From: Symsagittifera roscoffensis
Taxonomy: Eukaryota; Xenacoelomorpha; Acoela; Convolutidae
Assembly: GCF_963678635.1 (NCBI RefSeq)
Contig: NC_087063.1
Span: 3,386,580-3,450,579, forward strand
Reading direction: 5' to 3'
DNA length: 64,000 nt
Below are positions 42,966 to 54,020 of this stretch, in pieces. The notes beneath the pieces are model-generated. The model searched no databases and was not told where the DNA came from. It saw only the letters and a program-made list of their open reading frames with translations. Positions within the stretch are counted from its first letter, which is position 1; every line of letters begins with the position of its first letter. The position numbers were made by a program, and so were the translations under genes.

Positions 42966-43432
42966 AACTGCTCGTATCATAGCAAAGAGCTGAATCTCCC
43001 GATTGTTTTTAAGGTCTATCGAGCAGTAATAACATGAAAAAAAATAAATATTATTTGAGTTTTGAGTTTTTTTTTGTGGAAATCATCCCCCCTACACGCC
43101 ATAAAAAATGATATGATAGATTTCGCTTCAAGTAACAAATCAGTTATGGCAAATAAGCTTCCTTCAACCCATTTGGAACGATTTCTAAGACGGATTAAAT
43201 CTCCGCTTACGCGTTCATAGCGCAAAATAAATCGCGCGTTAATTGTCCCAAATTTGCCAAAATGGTCACAAGTTACAAAACATGATCCCAGGTGAAATAT
43301 CTTTTCAAATTTAAGCTCAAGACATCGTTTGCATGATTTGAAAAAATTCCGTCAAAAAGCACTTGTTAAAAAGTCCCCGAGCACAAATTTTCCATTACTT
43401 TCGTTCAAAAAGTCTGAACAACAAGGGTAGCG
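42966..43432 (+). mobile_element. Family A dispersed element
   Basis: ACTGCTCGTATCATAGC at the left, the conserved interior (ATGGCAAATAAGCTTCCTTC, CGCGCGTTAATTGTCCCAAA) and CATTACTTTCGTTC...AGTCTGAACAAC at the right. The hairpin halves at the left end are partly decayed. Confidence 0.7.
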
Positions 43433-43534
43433 AATTACTGTGAAAGAAGCAACGAAAATGTTAACCACAAAAAGAAAAAAATTGAAAAACTAAGCAATAA
43501 GACTTTTGCGCGAAAAAAAAAATAAATCTTTGTT

Positions 43535-43900
43535 ACGATCACCAATGGACTAAGGGGGGGGGGGCTTGGACGCTTTTCCTATAGGGATTCGACCCCCCAA
43601 TTTTGAGATAATCATTCTTGGCTGACTGATCCTAAAAATGTTCTAATATAGTAATTTTGAGGGGGTGTGCGCGCCAAAAAAACGCAATTTTTTGGTCAAA
43701 TGTTTCCAAAAAGTACCCAAAAATAGCTTTTTGTCCTGTTTTTTTTTTCGCAAAACTTTTGGCCAAAACAAGCACATTTTACTGCTTTGGGAGAGCTCGG
43801 AAAATATATTTGGTCGGCCTAAAAAAAAGTCGACAAATTTTCGACATTTTTTTGAAAATTCGCCCGTTCTCGAAAAAATCCTGGATCCAACCCCGTTACG
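43535..43900. mobile_element. Family D fragment
   Basis: A G10 run, GGGATTCGACCCCCC, and the block CGCAATTTTTTGGTCAAATG that matches the inverted interior of 23,955-24,325. The right side ends near AATCCTGGATCCAACCCC, a decayed counterpart of the left end. The long frame read across it is a by-product of this repeat. Confidence 0.55.
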
Positions 43901-45137
43901 ACTCTGATAAGATTTTGGCCCGACCGAGACAAATTGGCCTCACCAAGATGAAGTTGTGGCGTCATAAGACTTGGACTTTTTTCAAATTGCATAATTCAAT
44001 ATTTGTGGTGAGGTGATGGTCTAAGCAAAAGCCTTAATTTTAAACATATTCACGAAACCTAAATTAGGCATATTGTACAACAGTTTTCTTCGAGAAAGGA
44101 ACAAAAAACAACAAAATATGTTGAAAAACCGCAAAATGTCCAAAGATTTTTAAAATAAAAATTTCATTTCCAAGAAAGCGCTTTACAAATCCAAAAACTA
44201 TTTTATTGTTGGAAAACAATCATTTCACAGGTTTTTGTAAAAGCTTATCGCCCTATTATAAACCTGGTAGCTCAATTTATTTGCTCGATATTAGACAAAA
44301 ATAAACAAAAATAACAAAAACCAAACATCGAGAAAAATTCTCTAAAAATATTTATCTTATTGTGATCAATTTCTGCAATTATCGGGATTAATTACTGCAG
44401 CTCAGAGCTTTTAGAATGAAAACTCTTTTTCAAAAAAAAAATGTTTTTTTTTTGTTGAGGGACAATCCAAGCTTCTACAAGTAAAAAAAATTAAAATCTT
44501 GTGAGATTTTTGCTTAAAAACTGAAACAATGAAAGCAGCCGAATTTGTCAAATGAAGTATACTTTTTTGTTAAAATCAAGTAAGAACTGCAGATTCTTGG
44601 TTATTAATTTTATATTCTAGAGTTTTAGTCTTTGGTAATCATTTAATATTAGCTTTAGAAAAATTTAAAATCAAATATTGTTTTGACATTGTTAATTTAT
44701 CAGAAAAATTTTCAATTCGAGTCATTCTATTTTGATAAATTTCATTAACAAAGTCTTATAAATTATTTCAAATCTAGCTCCCGTATGGTCGAAAGTGACT
44801 TCTAGAATGTTCTAAAAGATGGTAACATTCAAACATGATTCGTAGATACGCTCGTTTGCCATCTATTCCTTTGTTAATTGTACCTAGAAACAAATATCCT
44901 CTTTTACTATAGGGGGATAATTAAAGAAAATCAGATGAACTTCCGACTTGGGCTTATAGTCTTTAATATGTTGAAGTTTATATTCGAAAAAAAAATTTTA
45001 AGGGAAAATGCCAAATCAAGGAGCTTTGGATCGCAGTGGCTGGATAAATCATTTTACATATTTTTGTATCTTTCCTCGTGTCCATTAATGACAATAATTT
45101 GTTTTAGGCTAACTAATAAGATGTTGTATATCACGGT
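43901..45137. other. No recognisable gene
   Basis: AT-rich sequence without a supported gene. The 100-codon frame beginning at 44,878 has no family resemblance. Confidence 0.45.
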
Positions 45138-45433
45138 ATCGCGACTACTCGTGACACAAAGACAACTTGCAAAATTGTAGAAAAGCAACAACTCGCAAAA
45201 AATGAAAAATAATTCATAACTTCATAATATCGACAAAAGGTCGCGGGTAGACTTTGGGGGCGATAACTGGCTCTATATTGTGTATAAAGTCCGACCATCT
45301 GTTGGCAAGCTCACAACGGGTTGGCGCGATTAATGCAGTGAGTTGTCCTTTTTTGCGAGTTGTGTTTTTTGCGAGTTTTTTTTTTCGGGTTGTCTTTTTT
45401 GCGAGTTGTATTTTAGTGCGAGTTGTCGCAATA
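45138..45433. mobile_element. Foldback-like element 9 (GCGAGTTGTC units)
   Basis: Left units GACAACTTGCAAAA and ACAACTCGCAAAAAA face right units TTTTTGCGAGTTGTG, TTTTTTGCGAGTT and TTTTTTGCGAGTTGTA. The outermost ends TATCGCGACTACTCG and GCGAGTTGTCGCAATA are inverted. The ~140-bp core has no match to the cores of elements 2, 4 and 7 that I can see. Confidence 0.7.
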
Positions 45434-45714
45434 GAGTACGGTACGCGCCAATGTTTGAAGTATTAGATAGTGGGCTCTACAACAACTGTAGAGAGTAAAA
45501 AAATGACGCAAGGTAATGTCCACAACAAAGTGCGTCCTTCATTTTATTGGATTAAAATGGAAAGGAAATACTGCATTTTCTTAATTTCGATTGTTTTTGA
45601 TATATTTTTTGAAAAACTCGAAACGTGGAAATGGTCTAGAAAACTTTTTAAAAAATCCGAAAAACTATTTCTAATTTTAATTCTAAAGTTTCTCGTTTGA
45701 TTGGTTGTAATAAT

Positions 45715-45890
45715 AAATTTTTGGGACCATGTACAGGCCTTCTCGTGTCTGTCCTGTTAATGACCCAGGAAATAAGCTGGTCTAGCTAACTGCACATTAG
45801 AAAATACAGTTATACTTGGTTATTTGCGGTTTGCATCTTTTTTACAGTTTTGCGAGCAAAAAATCCGACAAAAAATTGATTCTCGATATG
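45715..45890 (+). repeat. Leader-like module upstream of a 22-bp array
   Basis: Contains GGGACCATGTACAGGCCTTC + TCGTG, CTAGCTAACTGCACATTAG and TTTGCGGTTTGCATC..TTTTGCGAGCAAAAAATCC. The same ordered module occurs at about 61,000-61,140, 61,300-61,450 and 63,030-63,180, each time in a neighbourhood of short tandem arrays. Confidence 0.65.
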
Positions 45891-45900
45891 CTCGCTGTAA

Positions 45901-46032
45901 GTTTTGACCGTGCTCGAGGAATGTTTTGACCGTGCTCGAGGCATGTTTCGACCGTGCTCGAGGTATGTTTCGACCGTGCTCGAGGAATGTTTTGACCGTG
46001 CTCGAGGTATGTTTCGACCCAAACCCATGTCT
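45901..46032 (+). repeat. 22-bp minisatellite, five exact-length units plus a partial
   Basis: Units GTTTYGACCGTGCTCGAGGN + AT start at 45,901, 45,923, 45,945, 45,967 and 45,989, all exactly 22 bp. They vary only at a T/C position and at one base after CGAGG. A degraded sixth unit follows. There are no spacers, so it is not a CRISPR. Longer frames across it are artefacts of the repeat. Confidence 0.9.
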
Positions 46033-46099
46033 CGACTATTTATTTTCCGGTCCAGCACAGACATGATGTTTTTTTTGCGGAGAAAAGATGTTTTATTGC

Positions 46100-46215
46100 C
46101 TCTGAGTTCGAATTGTAAGCCAATCAGAATTGAGCATTTTACACGCAGAGTTAGCAAATTTCATTTGTATTGAACGCTGGGGTGGAGGTTCTTAACTTTG
46201 AGGAGGACGTTAACT
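46100..46215. mobile_element. Family C fragment
   Basis: AAGCCAATCAGAATTGAGCA, TTTTACACGCAGAGTTAGCA and GGGGTGGAGGTTCTTAACTT match the interior and right end of 42,369-42,569. The left hairpin end is missing. Confidence 0.65.
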
Positions 46216-46873
46216 TGATTCAAAAAAATATAATCAAAAGCATGAAGCTGAGTACTAACAAGGAAAAAAAACGTTTTCATTTGATTATTTGACGGACGAT
46301 CTTGACTGTTTCAATTGGACGAAGAAAACGTTGAATAAAATTCTAACCGAAACCAAAAAAGCTCTTCGAGCTCAATAAGTTCGATTGTCCTCAAACTATA
46401 CACATGAAAATGCTTATTTCAATTGGCGTCTATAATTCGTTTACTAAAAGAAAATAATTTTACGGCCGAGTGCTGAGGGCTTTGATTATAACATAAGCGC
46501 TGCAGGGCGTCAAACTGTTTCAAAAATAATCTTCCAATAATCTTTTTGAGGGAAGTTCAAAATTCTTCCAACAAATCCAGGTCTCAAAAATTGAATTTTA
46601 TCAACAAAAGCACAAATGGTGTTTTCTAACTGTTTTGGTTTTGTTTTGTATTCAAATTTGCCTCAAACTACTTCAAAGTGTTGGAGCAATTATATTATAG
46701 CGAAACAGTAAAACTGAAAATACAGGGTTTAGCTTGAAACTTTATTCTTTTCGAAATGTTTAAAACAACAGTCGCCAAAATTATGTCATGTTTTCTTGAC
46801 GTTCAGAAAAGAGTGGTTTGAAAGTATGCCTTTCATTGATAATAATTTAGGGTGGTATCTGGTATGTTTATGG

Positions 46874-47073
46874 NNNNNNNNNNNNNNNNNNNNNNNNNNN
46901 NNNNNNNNNNNNNNNNNNNNNNNNNNNNNNNNNNNNNNNNNNNNNNNNNNNNNNNNNNNNNNNNNNNNNNNNNNNNNNNNNNNNNNNNNNNNNNNNNNNN
47001 NNNNNNNNNNNNNNNNNNNNNNNNNNNNNNNNNNNNNNNNNNNNNNNNNNNNNNNNNNNNNNNNNNNNNNNNN
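46874..47073. other. Assembly gap (200 N)
   Basis: Exactly 200 undetermined bases, a conventional size for a scaffold join of unknown length. Nothing can be said about content, and distances across it are unreliable. Confidence 1.
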
Positions 47074-47100
47074 TGACTTATTTTCTAACAGAAAATGCTA

Positions 47101-47296
47101 GGCTCTTTTTCCTTCCCCCCCCCCCACCTGCAAATTTTTATCTTTTAAATTACTGTTCACCTTGTGCAATTGTCATGAAAATTGACATGCAGACTAATTA
47201 CAAACATATTTTGTATTCATAACTAACTTTGTAAAACCACTCGTTAGACCATAAAATTCATGTTGATCGGAGGTGGGGGGAAAAGGAAAAAGAGCC
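47101..47296. mobile_element. hAT-like miniature element, 196 bp
   Basis: Terminal inverted repeats begin GGCTCTTTTTCCTTCCCCCC on the left and end GGGGGGAAAAGGAAAAAGAG + CC on the right. Both flanks are AAATGCTA (47,093-47,100 and 47,297-47,304), an 8-bp target duplication. The arms continue imperfectly through ACCT / AGGT. No coding capacity. It lies just right of the assembly gap. Confidence 0.88.
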
Positions 47297-47386
47297 AAAT
47301 GCTATTAATAAAAAAGCAGAGAATTGAATAAAATAACCTCGAATTCAGCAGAAGCAAAATTTAACTAACACAAGATATTGCAATTT

Positions 47387-47909
47387 TTGTTCCGACTTTC
47401 GTAACGAAAGTAACGGAATATTTGTGATCGGGTGGGGTTTTTTCTTCACACAAATTTCGTCTTTTTATCTAGCCCTTTTTGACACATTTTTAAAATATCA
47501 TTCAAAAAGTATTGTTACCTGAGCTTAAATTTGAAAAAAATTTCACCTGTGATTATTTTTGCTGAGGTTATGGGCGTATAAAGATTGCCATTTTGTCCAA
47601 TTTGAGACAATTAACGGGTGATATAATTCGCGCTATTAACACGTAAGCGGAAATTTAATCTGTCTTAGAAACCGCTCCAAATTGGTTCAAGGAAGCTTAT
47701 ATGCCTAATTAATTTGTTAATAGGAGCAAAATCTATCACTTTGTATTTAATATGGCCTGTTGGGGGATGTGTTCACAAAAATTCTCAATTTTTTTTTTTC
47801 AATTTTAATTTAATTTTTTTACACTTAATATTTTCTTATTATTACTGCTCCACATACCCTAAAAGGCAGTCGGAAGATTCAGGGCTTCGCCCTGATGCGA
47901 GCCGTCTTG
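47387..47909. mobile_element. Family A dispersed element, well-preserved reverse copy
   Basis: The best-preserved copy. It starts TTGTTCCGACTTTCGTAACG with an ACTTTCGTAACGAAAGT palindrome and continues CGGAATATTTGTGATC. It ends GCAGTCGGAAGATTCAGGGC TTC GCCCTGA TGCGAGC.GTCTTG. TTCCGACT near the start and AGTCGGAA before the terminal hairpin are exact inverted 8-mers. That arrangement (subterminal inverted repeats plus a terminal hairpin) resembles Helentron-type non-autonomous elements, but no protein evidence exists here. Confidence 0.75.
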
Positions 47910-48049
47910 TTTCATTTCCAAACTCAAGGAAACAATAGACTAATAATGGGTTTGATTTTCAAATATCCAGTAGAACACAGAAATTTGAAAGCAAATATCA
48001 CCTATTTTGAGTCAACCAATTTTTTTGGCCAAATGTAAAGATAGCAAGG

Positions 48050-48555
48050 ACAGCCGGTTAATGTGCAAGTAGCACAGAATCACAGATTGTTCTAAACCTA
48101 GTATTGTAAACACACATTTTTTCAAATTAATTCTGTTTTTGAATAAATTAGAATAAGACTGAATGCCGTTCTTGAATTGAACAAGAAAACAAAAAAATCA
48201 TAAATCAATCCAAAAAAATACTGAAAAAGTTTTTGATTCCCAAAATGGCGCTAAGAACCCCAAAAACTAACTTTATTTGAGCAAAACTAAAATTTCATAT
48301 CTGAAATAAGCACCAATAAGCTATTGTTAGCCTGCTCGCTCGCTTCATTCGCTCGAATTTAGATAAAAATCAAACAATTTAAACCTTATTTTATCGTTAG
48401 TGAGACAATTTTTGAGATTTCAATGTCACTCATTCCGATGAAATTTTATCGCACCTCAATTTGAGTAAAAAAAAAACAAAAAGAAAAAAGAAATAAAAAG
48501 TAAAACACACCTGAATATAAAGTTCCTCCCCATTTTCAATGGTCGGAAAATTGTC
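48050..48555 (+). mobile_element. Family B dispersed element
   Basis: Begins AGGACAGCCGGTTAATGTGC AAGTAGCACAGA and ends near ACACACCTGAATATAAAGTT and TTTTCAATGGTCGGAAAAT. Same order of blocks as 38,135-38,705. Confidence 0.7.
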
Positions 48556-48639
48556 CCCGTGCAAGTTTTCCAATAGGATGCCTAAAAATGATAATTATGA
48601 AGTATTAAATATTACTTCAAGCCAGAAAACTATATGCCA

Positions 48640-51600
48640 AAATAAGACTGCTGGTATCAGAGCAAAACGTTTTCATTTATCTTGAAATTATTTGTCGAAA
48701 ATCAAAAAGTTATTGCTCAGACTTCCAAGAAAAAAGCGGAAAGTATATCAAGATAATTTTGACGATTAAAATATTAGTTTTTGAACAATTTTGACCCTGC
48801 AAAAAATTTAATTTTCGAACAAAATATTTTTTTATTCTTTGGTAAAAATTTCAACTCAAGGAGTTAAAAAAAATTACTTGCAACCAAGTTTTTTAATAGT
48901 TCTGTAGGTTTGAAAATTGCCAGTTTCGACATGCTCTGAACTTATATATGCTCCTTTCGGGGATTCAGTTTATGTCAATGAAACGTAATGGTTATTTTTG
49001 TGTGTGGCGAACTATCCCACATTGGAAATTGTTCCAAATTGAAAAGAAGCAAATTAACTGAGCGACATATTATGATTCAAATTTTTCATTTAATCCAGTC
49101 AAAAACTAAATTTTCTCAACTCAAGCGAAAAAAAAACGACTCAATTAGAGAAAAAAAAACCATAACTCTTAAAGTTCTTTTTTTGAATGTGGTCGGAACT
49201 TTCTAATCTATTTGCAGAGCAACCGGATGTTTTTTTCCAGTTTGGCATTCACAAAAGTATTCACGCTAATCAAAAAACACAAGCAAACAAAGCCAGCAAA
49301 ATGAAGCGTAATCATTTAAATTTTGCATTTTGGTCTTTGCTTAATTACTCGAGAAAAAATTATTGCAGGCGTGTTTCATTTTTAAATGAATAGATGATCT
49401 AAACGTTAGCAAAACTTTTTCTAAAACTGAGCAGAAAAACAACATCGAGCTGTTTCTTTCCTTTTTTCTCGTTTTCCCTGCTAAAAAGGATTTTAGATAA
49501 TTTAAGCAAGTTTGCAAAAACGTTTTGAGTTTTTTTTCGAATCATATTTGTCAAATAACAGTTTTTATTTACACTTTTGGGTCGTTTTTAAAAATTTTAA
49601 TTTTCGGAACCCTATAGATGGAGATAATGAGCAACGAATAATTTTACTTGAGTTCTGTTTTCGTAAAATTATAGAATTGATAATTGCTAATGTGACTTAT
49701 TTATGCGTGCTTAAATCCATTTACGTAGGAAGCACAATCTCAAGTAATTTGAACACTGCGAATCAATCAGTAGAAGCAACCTAATTTTTCCGTTTAATAT
49801 CCCGATAGATAAAAACTATAAACTGTATTTAATATTGGGGCAGAAAAAATATCAAAAAATATAAATTTCAAAAAATTATATAAAAAAGTTCGTCATATTT
49901 TTTTTATGAAAAAACTTGAAGCAAGGTTAAAGTCAGTTCGAAAATATTTGCTTTACCCTGCTCAGTCTAAGCCAATTTTTTTCATTGTAATTCTACAAAA
50001 TTCCCGTGAAGTTGTAAAAATAGCCCAATTGAAACTAGATCTTGTTCAGATAAAAAAAAATTGTTTATCTGAAAAAGTCTAGTCGAGACTGTTGTTTTAA
50101 TAGTGTTATCGAGAGGGTTGGCGTTTGTACCATTAAATGTACTTTAAAACACCAAAAGTTTTAATTATGTCATTATCAAAAGAACATAGAAATTACATAT
50201 AAAACTGAAAAAATATATATAGTTTTGTTTAACAAACCAGTGAAGGAAAATAATGGCGAATAAACATAAACAATGTGGAGTTACAAATGGTTTTATAATC
50301 AATTGAAAATTTTCTAACACAGGAAGTTGATTTTTGCCTTAAACTATGACAAGTTATTGACTCATTGGAATTGGGTAAACTTTGAAACGTCATGAAAACG
50401 GACTTTAAACATTTCTAAAATTCTATTTTAATTATTAACTTTCACCGTAACGACTTTTTGCTGGTGGTAACTTTGGAGACACTTCTTTTTTCGTGCTCTC
50501 TCAGGTCAATAAAACTAGAAAAAGTTGACTTTGAAAGAAAATATCGGCTTTGAAAATTGAAATTGGCGTAAATCGAATTATAATAAGCTTGCTAGCAGAG
50601 GTATATTCAATGCCTGCGATTTTCCACTCTGAATAACTGCTCTTGTTATTATCCTCAAGAGCATTTAAGCGTGATCCAATTACGAGGAAAATGGAATAAA
50701 GGTTGTATTCTGATTTCAACTTACTGAAGCTAGATTTAAGGATACCTTCTTACCATGCTAACTATAAAACTATTTGGTCCACTGTTTAGACATTGACCCA
50801 GTTTTGTTCAGAGCTATTTCCGTGTTAACACCATAAGTATATGTTGTTTTCCTGCCTTGTCTGCAGATAGCCGGAACTACACGGAAATCATAGCCGACTG
50901 ACAAAAATGACGACAAATACGAAGCAAAAAACAGAAGAAAAATTGGGATGAAAATTCCGTGGAATTGCGATTTTATGCTCAAGTTTTCAATCTTGCGTCT
51001 AGGATACTCGAATATCCATAAAATTTGTGAGGATCATAATTTCCGCTCCTCATTAGGCGATGTTTGCGATTAGAAAGTCGTACCATAAAACTATGACATG
51101 ACATAGAAGCTGGGTTCTGTCTTGAAGCTGTTAAAGTATTCTAGTTTTAACTTTAGGCTTACCGAGCTATCGGACGAAGAAAGTATCCAAATGTTCGCGG
51201 AATTGAGAAGCTTTTCTCATAGTTTAGTCTGACGAATCATCGACGCGGAAAAACGTTTGTTGATCATCAGTTTGTAAAATTCAAATTCATTCACGCACCG
51301 TTTAAAACCAACCGGGCCTACAAAAATAACTGGAAACAACTGAGATTATAGAGGTGGACGCACTATATTGTTATTAGACAAACTCAATGGAAATAATAAT
51401 CAGTTTATGCCCAAAGTAGAACTCGTCTAACCTATGGGCTGTCTGTCGGTGCTATAAAAACCAACTGTTGTATATTTAAACGACCCTAAAATTTGATTTA
51501 ACTGTCATAAAATCGTGATTAAATTCTTGCTTCACAAAATGATGGAATAAACAGAGTAGTTTTTTTAAATGAGCACATTGTGAAAATAAACACATGAAAT

Positions 51601-52840
51601 TAAATGAATAGATAAACCATTTTCATTTTCTTAAAAATATTTTTTTATTAGAACTCAAGTCGTTGACCATTCTACAGAAATTGTTCGAACCTAGAGTTTC
51701 TTTCACATTAAATTTCAATTCTCTATATTATTTTCTTGATAAATTGTTTGAGCTTATAACCTGTAATCAGAGTAAACATTGAAACGTTTCTCAAAAAAAT
51801 TGACAGCTGCAGTTTTGCTAAATAAAATCTGAGATGGGAAAACTATGTCGAGAAAATTAATTAGACAGGATAAGCTAGAAGTAATAAAAGAGCACAGGAT
51901 CTGACTGGGCCACTTTTTTTTTAAATAAATTTTCAAAAGTGGCTTTTTGAATTTTTTTTTTGATATTTGATAAAATCAGAGAAAACAAAAGCTTTACCCT
52001 GACACGAGTACTTTTGCTGTATGAGGATCTGTCTGTCTAACTGGAGTGGAACTAAACATTTGACGTGGTTTGATTCTAATAGATAACGAAAATTTAATCA
52101 TAATAAATTGTTTCCAAACGATATCTTTTACAGAGTTATTTGTGAAAATTTACAAAGAAAAATTGGAATCGTATTGGAAATTCACCATTAAGCCAGCAAG
52201 ATCCGTTTTTAGGTGTCTCATTAAGCGGAGAACGAGAAAAGAAGTTAAGCAACTTCTTTGATCCAATAGAACATTCTACTGAAAAGCATTTAAAAAACGT
52301 AAGCCCCTTCATACCCTCCTTTCAGCCCTTCTAAAATATTTTTTTTTGGTTTCTTGGGAAAAATCTCTTACTCATAATCTAGAAACCAAAAGAATTGACT
52401 TCTAAATATTCAGCAGAACAAAATTTCAAAGCACGCACTATAAATTCGAATTTCCTAGAATATAATTATCCAAAAACTTATGATTAAAGCTATTCGATTG
52501 AAGCAGAGAAGCCTTTTTTAAAAATCTGACCAATGTGAGAAACAAGTTGAAGACAGTATTAAACATTTTTTTATCGACCATCTGTTGAGTTTATTTCATT
52601 TTATAGCTAATTTTTAATTTGATTTTTTTTTTGATAATATCGTATTTAACTCTTGTTCAGTGGATCAATTTGTCAAAAAGCATATCTCAGCGGATCAACT
52701 TGTCAATCTGGTCGAATTTTTTTCCCTCTTAATTCAAAATTTTGTATGCATAACATTTTTTTAAGATGCATTTTTTATAATCATGCTTTAATTGCTTTCA
52801 GGATAACAACTTTCTCAATTGAGAAAACATGATTTTTCAA
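48640..52840. other. Long stretch without a supported gene
   Basis: Mostly AT-rich and non-repetitive by eye. A family A end fragment (AAGACTGCTGGTATCAGAGC) lies at 48,645. The interval 50,500-51,000 on the minus strand is listed separately as a weak coding candidate. Nothing else is supported. Confidence 0.4.
50770..50982 (-). CDS. Unassigned short frame with N-terminal hydrophobic segment
   Basis: A 70-codon frame: MSIKSQFHG, a hydrophobic stretch FIPIFLLFFASYLSSFL typical of a signal peptide, then a polar part with one cysteine and an N-K-T sequon. A neighbouring minus-strand frame at 50,501-50,719 includes LNALEDNNKSSYSEWKIAGI and TSASKLIIIRFTP, which has the flavour of an extracellular domain such as CUB. 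I could not join the two with a believable intron, and neither resembles a family firmly. Could be chance. Confidence 0.18.
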   Translation of the reverse strand: MSIKSQFHGIFIPIFLLFFASYLSSFLSVGYDFRVVPAICRQGRKTTYTYGVNTEIALNKTGSMSKQWTK

Positions 52841-52844
52841 TTAA

Positions 52845-54020
52845 TCAGTGTGCAGATGAAATTTAATTTTGTTGTCCAGGTGAATTCCAAGAAATTCACA
52901 TCTTCTATTTGGGTGCGATTTAAAAATAAATTGACAAGTCCTTTTTTCATCTTTTTGAGTCGGACAGTGGCCCATGTTGTTGTTTTTTTTTGTCATTTAG
53001 TGTCAATTTATTTTTTTTGACCAGTCATTTACTTCCACCGAAATTGATTGACGTGCGAGAGCATATCATGCTTCTTTGTTTGTGGAATTCCGATTGGTGT
53101 TGCATACTAAAGTACACCTGTGTTATTCGTGATTAAACGAAGATCCTTCAAGTATAGTGTGAAAAAAACTGGGCACAGAATGGATCGCTGAGTTACTCGA
53201 AGAAGTACTAGTTGAAGTCTGGTCCTAAAGAAGTTTTTGTCTATGTAGTAATAGCGAGCGCCAAGTTGGGATTCCAAAAGTCTTAGCACAGGCCCTGTGA
53301 ACCCCATTAGCTCCAATTTTTTTAAAATCAAATTAGAGGAATCAACCGTATCAGTCTTTTAAAATGTATTTGATCAGTTAGATTTTTGTTCATTGGTGAC
53401 GTTGAAATCTAATTGTGTATGCATGATGCCACCAGTTTTCCTTTAATCTGAAACCAAACTGTGTGTTTCGTTTAAACAAAATTTGTCTTCAGATGATCGG
53501 GCTCGTCTGAAAATTAATCGCTCAAAAAGCTTTCCCAGAACTGGTAGAAGCCAAATTGATCCTTTGATTGAACCATCATTAATTTTTCTTTCCTTGAAAA
53601 TTGGTTCCTTGTTTGCAATTCTTGAACAATTTAAAATTTTTGCAGACTTATCCAGACTTTTAATTATTTTTTTTGCAATTTTTGCAATTTTGATGGGTAA
53701 AATCATGAGGTTCGGCAGTCATTAATCTTTTCTGTTAGAGACTGCTAGTACAATTCTTAGTTGTTTGACGAGAACAGTATTGATATCACAGCAACCTGTA
53801 TTAGGTTTGTTTTCGAGAATTTCGATGACTTCTGTGACTTCAATTTAATCAATTTTTTTCTTAAACATTGATTGCTGCTGACGGATTGCATTATTTTCCA
53901 TGCAAGTTGGTTTGCTTTGCGCAATTTTGGCGCCAAAATTTGCAAAGCATTTGCTAAAATGCTCAGCGTCCTCCTCAGACAGATTAAGTGACTTGGAATT
54001 TTTTTCCTGCTGTCATTTCA
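52845..54020 (-). pseudogene. LINE (non-LTR retrotransposon) reverse-transcriptase relic
   Basis: Reading minus-strand frames in order I see: a pre-RT stretch (EDAEHFSKCFANFGAKIAQS); K-E-P-I-F-K-E-R and LLPVLGKLFERLIF, equivalents of the P-I-F-K-K and NYRPISLLPVLxKxFE motifs; F-G-F-R; D-T-V-D-S-S-N-L-I-L-K-K-L and MGFTGPVLRLLESQLGARYY; Q-R-S-I-L-C-P-V-F-F-T-L-Y-L-K-D-L, where active copies have PQGSxLGPxLF; and finally F-L-G-I-H-L-D. Stops and frameshifts separate these pieces, and no intact catalytic FADD box is found. The RT wording fits the jockey/CR1-like branch. No endonuclease domain was recognised upstream. Confidence 0.85.

Noticed and set aside
45901-46032. CRISPR-like repeat array
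   Set aside because: The 22-bp units are contiguous with no spacers, the DNA is eukaryotic, and no cas-like gene is present. It is a minisatellite.
45810-46157. 115-codon minus-strand frame and 89-codon plus-strand frame
   Set aside because: Both are read through the 22-bp minisatellite; the repeat length not being a multiple of three gives the artificial mixed repeats.
46796-47101. 101-codon open frame
   Set aside because: It exists only because the 200-N gap is read as unknown residues.
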